From NCBI RefSeq assembly GCF_001514115.1, contig NZ_KQ948451.1, positions 727,308 to 791,307 on the forward strand: a DNA stretch of 64,000 bases, given 5' to 3'. Under the pieces are notes generated by a model. It did not search any database, had not been told where the DNA came from, and saw only the letters and a list, made by a program, of their open reading frames with translations. A program made the translations under genes and the position numbers. Numbering within the stretch: the first letter of the stretch is position 1; every line of letters starts with the position of its first letter. The stretch is from Streptomyces olivochromogenes (GTDB taxonomy: Bacteria > Actinomycetota > Actinomycetes > Streptomycetales > Streptomycetaceae). Shown here in pieces: positions 61,066 to 64,000 of the stretch.

Positions 61066-62304
61066 CTACCCGATGACCACCACTCGTGCCCACGCGGGCG
61101 GTGCGTCCGGTGTGTAGTCGGGATCGTCCTCGTCCCCCGACCCCGCTGCCGACTCCCGGGGGAACAGACCCACCACCGTCCGGCACGGTGGCCGGTCCGG
61201 CCACGGCGTCTGCCCGTCCGTCAGGACCACGACGACGTCCGGTCGGGGCTGCGCCCGGAGTGCCTTGGCGAAACCCGTGCGCAGGTCCGTGCCCCCGCCG
61301 CCCACCAGCGGTATTCCCTCGGCACGGCACAGCGCGTGCGCGACCGGGGCCGCCGCGTCGCAGGGCACCACGGTGACCAGGTCGCGGCGGCCGCCCACGG
61401 CGCGGGAGATGGCGGTGACCTCGAGAAGCGCGCTGCCCAGTTCGGCGTCACTGACCGACCCGGAGGTGTCGATGACGACGCAGACCCGCGGCGGCCTGCG
61501 CCGCAGGCTCGGCAGCACGGCGCCGGGCACCCCGGCCGAGCGCCGCGACGGACGTCCGTACGTGTAGTCCTCGCCCACGCCGGAGCTGGAGGCCGCCGAG
61601 CGGACCGCCGCGCCCAGCAACTCGCGCCAGGGCTGCGGCGGGTGGAACGCTTCGTCCGCCCACCGCCGCCACCCGTTCGGGGTGTCTCCCGGACGGGCGG
61701 TGATCCCCTGCGCCACCCGGAACCGCACCGCGTCCCGTTCCTGCGGGCTGAGGCCGTGGGCGCCGTCCGGGCCGAGGTCCCACTCCCGTTCGAGTCCGTC
61801 GGCGCCGCTTCCGCAGTCCAGCCAGGCCAGGCTGTGGGTGAGCGTCCCGAGGTGGAACTGGCGCAGGTAGTCCTCCATGAGCTGTCCCTCGGGCAGCTTC
61901 AGGAACCCTGGCGTGACGGCGCCTTCGGGCCGGAGCAGTCCGTCGCCGAACGCGTCGTCGTTGATCTCGCAGTCCGCGGCGATGTTCATACGCAGCCGTT
62001 CCCCCGGGCCGGTCAGTCCGCGCTCCCGCGCGACCCTGTCCCCGCGCCCGTGGTGGTCGCGCAGGAGGTGCGACACCTCGTGCACCCATACCCCGGCCAG
62101 TTCCTCCACCGGGGTCCGGTCCACGAATGCCGGCGAGGCGTAGCAGCGCCAGTGCCGGTCGACGGCCATCGTCGGTACGCGCCGCGACTCCACGGTGTGC
62201 AGGGCGAACAGCGCCGTGGCCAGGTAGGGCCGGACCCGGGCGGCGTGCAGCCGGGCGGCGAAGAGCTTGTCGAGGTCCAGAGTCCCCGGTGCGGGCGCGG
62301 TCAT
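61066..62304 (-). CDS. VWA-like protein with a metallopeptidase-like N-terminal domain (DUF2201)
   Basis: A 412-residue protein. The N-terminal domain carries HEVSH (His75, Glu76, His79) inside AGVWVHEVSHLLRDHHG, a zincin HExxH, with Asp/Asn-rich ADCEINDDAFGDG next. The C-terminal domain is von Willebrand A-like with the MIDAS DTSGS (Asp279, Ser281, Ser283), GGGTDLRTGF and VVVLTDGQTPWP. Pairing with a MoxR AAA+ ATPase is standard; the pair probably remodels or processes a client protein. The ATG overlaps the ATPase stop by ATGA. Confidence 0.92.
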   Translation of the reverse strand: MTAPAPGTLDLDKLFAARLHAARVRPYLATALFALHTVESRRVPTMAVDRHWRCYASPAFVDRTPVEELAGVWVHEVSHLLRDHHGRGDRVARERGLTGPGERLRMNIAADCEINDDAFGDGLLRPEGAVTPGFLKLPEGQLMEDYLRQFHLGTLTHSLAWLDCGSGADGLEREWDLGPDGAHGLSPQERDAVRFRVAQGITARPGDTPNGWRRWADEAFHPPQPWRELLGAAVRSAASSSGVGEDYTYGRPSRRSAGVPGAVLPSLRRRPPRVCVVIDTSGSVSDAELGSALLEVTAISRAVGGRRDLVTVVPCDAAAPVAHALCRAEGIPLVGGGGTDLRTGFAKALRAQPRPDVVVVLTDGQTPWPDRPPCRTVVGLFPRESAAGSGDEDDPDYTPDAPPAWARVVVIG

Positions 62305-63563
62305 CGTCGGGCCTTCGTGGCGGCCGCGGTCCGGACCGCCGCCCGGTCCGCCCGCCGGGACAGGGACACCGCGCCGGCCAGCCGCTCGATCGCTGCCGGA
62401 ACGTCCCAGTCCTCCTGGCGCAGCGAGGCGAGTGTGGTCGCGGGGACGACCACCAGGTCCGGGGCTCCGGTCTCCAGCGCCCGCACCAGGAGCGCCCATG
62501 CCGCGTCCCAACGGGACTTCTCCGGCCGCCCGCGGACCGCGGCCACCACACCGTCGAGCACGGCTTGGCGGAGGTCCCCCCGCTCGGGCAGGTCGGCACC
62601 CGCCGGGTCGGCGAGCAGTGTCTCGGGGTCCGGGAGGTCCATCCGGTCCAGGCTTGCCAGCAGTTCCAGCCCGGGACCGTCCCCCACCGTGCCCCTGACC
62701 AGCAGGGAAAGCACTTCACGGGAGGAGCCGGCCGCGGTGGCGAAGGCGATGAGGCCCAGAGTCATCTCCCAGCTTCGGGGCGACGGCCAGGGACCGCCCC
62801 GGCGCGTCTCGCTGCTGGGCAGCCGGTGCACGAGCCCGGGGCGGGCGGAGAGGAGCCCGCACACCGCGCGGCGGGCGAAGTCCACGGCCTCCGGCAACCG
62901 CTCCGGGTCGAGCCGGGGCAGTGTCGCCCGCGGCCATGTGCCCCCGAGGCCGCGCACCACGACCTCGTGGTCGTGGGTCCACTGAAGATGCACGAACCGG
63001 TTGGCCAGCGGCGGGCTCAGCTCCCAGCCGTCGGCGGCCGAGGACCGCGGATTGGCGGCAGCCACGATCCGGACCTCGGGCGGCAGTTGAAGGGCGCCGA
63101 TCCGCCGCTCCAGGACGAGGCGGAGCAGGGCGGCCTGGACGGCCGGTGGCGCGGTGGACAGCTCGTCCAGGAACAGCAGCCCTCGGCCCGCCCGTACCAG
63201 TCGCACCGCCCAGTCCGGCGGAGCCATCGGGACACCCTGCTGCGCGGGGTCGTCGCCGACGATGGGCAGTCCCGAGAAGTCGGACGGCTCGTGCACGCTG
63301 GCGATCACGGTGGTCAGCGGAAGGTCCAGGGCCGCGGCGAGCTGGGTCAGGGCCGCGGTCTTGCCGATCCCCGGCTCACCCCACAGGAGCACGGGCAGGT
63401 CGGCGGCCACGGCCAGCGTCAGTGCCTCCAGCTGGATGTCGGGGCGCGGTTCGGTGCCGGCGTCACGCAGCAGCGCCAGCAACGCGCCGGCTACCTCGAT
63501 CTGGGAGGCGGGGGCCGGGTCGGCAGGAGTGCCGGTCGGAACAAGCGGTGCATATGTCTGCAT
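62301..63563 (-). CDS. MoxR-type AAA+ ATPase
   Basis: A 420-residue AAA+ protein. Walker A GEPGIGKT (62-69), Walker B LLFLDELS (129-136), sensor 1 region VRIVAAANPR, and HEPSDFSGLPIV loops fit the MoxR group. The C-terminal half (to residue 420) is helical. MoxR proteins act as chaperones with a VWA partner, encoded here directly downstream with a 4-bp overlap. ATG 63563 has AAAGGTG upstream; the leader on the other strand is G-rich. Confidence 0.9.
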   Translation of the reverse strand: MQTYAPLVPTGTPADPAPASQIEVAGALLALLRDAGTEPRPDIQLEALTLAVAADLPVLLWGEPGIGKTAALTQLAAALDLPLTTVIASVHEPSDFSGLPIVGDDPAQQGVPMAPPDWAVRLVRAGRGLLFLDELSTAPPAVQAALLRLVLERRIGALQLPPEVRIVAAANPRSSAADGWELSPPLANRFVHLQWTHDHEVVVRGLGGTWPRATLPRLDPERLPEAVDFARRAVCGLLSARPGLVHRLPSSETRRGGPWPSPRSWEMTLGLIAFATAAGSSREVLSLLVRGTVGDGPGLELLASLDRMDLPDPETLLADPAGADLPERGDLRQAVLDGVVAAVRGRPEKSRWDAAWALLVRALETGAPDLVVVPATTLASLRQEDWDVPAAIERLAGAVSLSRRADRAAVRTAAATKARR

Positions 63564-63592
63564 ATTTCATCACCTTTGGGTCGTGGTGGAAC

Positions 63593-63690
63593 GGGTGGGT
63601 GGGTGCTTGGTGGGTGGTCCGATGGGTGCTTGGTGGGTGCCCGATGGGCGCTCGGTGGGTGTGATGGGTGGCCAGGTGGGCGCAGGGGGG
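63593..63690 (+). repeat. G-rich repeat region with a G-quadruplex motif
   Basis: GGGTGGGTGGGTGCTTGGTGGG begins at 63593, giving four G-runs with loops of 1, 1 and 8 bases. Then GATGGGTGCTTGGTGGGTG and GATGGGCGCTCGGTGGGTG repeat with ~22-bp period. It lies between the truncated gene and the ATPase, whose transcript would be C-rich here. Confidence 0.65.
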
Positions 63691-63702
63691 AAGGTCCCCG
63701 AG

Positions 63703-64000
63703 TCAGCGAGCGGCCGTGTGGCGCGGGTGCGCTCGGTGCCAACGGGGGCGGTCGAGGCCTGGGAGCAGACGGCCGGATCCGGGGGCAGGGCCGGTCATGC
63801 CCGCCCTGAACAGGCCGTACGTGATCCGCCGTAGCGCGGCCGCCTCGAGCTCGTCCCGTAGCGGGCCGCTGCGCAGCACCGCGTCCGGACCCAGCAGTCC
63901 CTCGACGACGTCCAGCGCACCGGCGATGTCGCCATGGATCAGGCGTTCGCGGACCCCGGTGAGGCAGTCCGGACGACGGTGGGCCTCGTCGATGGCCCGC
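63703..64000 (-). CDS. C-terminal fragment of an unidentified protein upstream of the MoxR ATPase (partial)
   Basis: Hand translation from 63999 downward gives about 98 residues ending at TGA 63703: RAIDEAHRRPDCLTGVRERL, GDIAGALDVVEGLLGPDAVL and LRDELEAAALRRITYGLFRAG are helical and then a basic tail follows. The composition fits coding sequence. It is probably the first part of the MoxR-VWA operon; in Streptomyces such operons start with long helical or SWIM-type proteins. The family cannot be told from this piece. Confidence 0.6.
   Translation of the reverse strand, partial: RAIDEAHRRPDCLTGVRERLIHGDIAGALDVVEGLLGPDAVLRSGPLRDELEAAALRRITYGLFRAGMTGPAPGSGRLLPGLDRPRWHRAHPRHTAAR

Overview
The window is high-GC actinobacterial chromosome and looks like Streptomyces. 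It carries an SsgA-family sporulation regulator, a WhiB-like protein, GTG and TTG starts, many 4-bp ATGA overlaps and long spurious antisense frames. From memory, the order idi, SCO6745-family protein, macrodomain protein, fatty-acid oxidation genes, ssgD, ABC-F and Wbl resembles the S. coelicolor SCO67xx region read backwards. No database search was possible. There is no phage, insertion sequence, CRISPR array or biosynthetic megacluster.

Layout. 1-5 kb: a minus-strand operon of a sugar/polyol-phosphate nucleotidyltransferase, a CDP-alcohol phosphotransferase (DUF5941) and a glycerol-1-phosphate-dehydrogenase-like enzyme, divergent from a GalE-type epimerase; together they look like a phospho-alditol or unusual phospholipid/glycan head-group pathway. 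5-16 kb: cation efflux, methyltransferase, IPP isomerase, anti-sigma-type ATPase, DUF308 protein, enoyl-CoA hydratase, two DJ-1-type proteins, SCO6745-family protein, Tex and a glycolipid-binding protein. 16-27 kb: ABC-F, D-amino-acid oxidase, secreted Xaa-Pro peptidase and M1 peptidase, an orphan ATP-synthase-b-like protein, macrodomain hydrolase, permease and a MerR regulator. 27-36 kb: a beta-oxidation operon (CoA-transferase, LLM oxidoreductase, acyl-CoA dehydrogenase, thiolase, FadB-type protein) with several operator-like palindromes at its head. 36-44.5 kb: endonuclease V, small proteins, SsgD, GPP34, an ABC-F gene behind an attenuator-like leader, DDAH and an acyl-ACP desaturase behind a 15-bp triplicated operator.

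44.5-51 kb is the most unusual part. On one strand, in transcription order, lie an atypical tRNA with anticodon GCC, an atypical tRNA with anticodon CTC, a zinc-ribbon short-chain dehydrogenase with degenerate catalytic residues, a ribonuclease-inhibitor-type leucine-rich-repeat protein, a tRNA-Trp(CCA)-like gene whose 5' end overlaps the LRR stop codon, and a 1122-residue HEAT-type protein. The first two tRNAs have the same body but different acceptor stems and anticodon loops. I know of no described function for this arrangement.

51-64 kb: WhiB-like protein, VOC protein, TetR with two matching operators, LacI regulator, a second HEAT-type protein, a divergent pair encoding a LigD-type polymerase and a stand-alone ATP-dependent ligase (bacterial NHEJ), a DUF3048 lipoprotein, and a MoxR-type AAA/VWA-metallopeptidase-like pair preceded by a gene cut off at the window edge.
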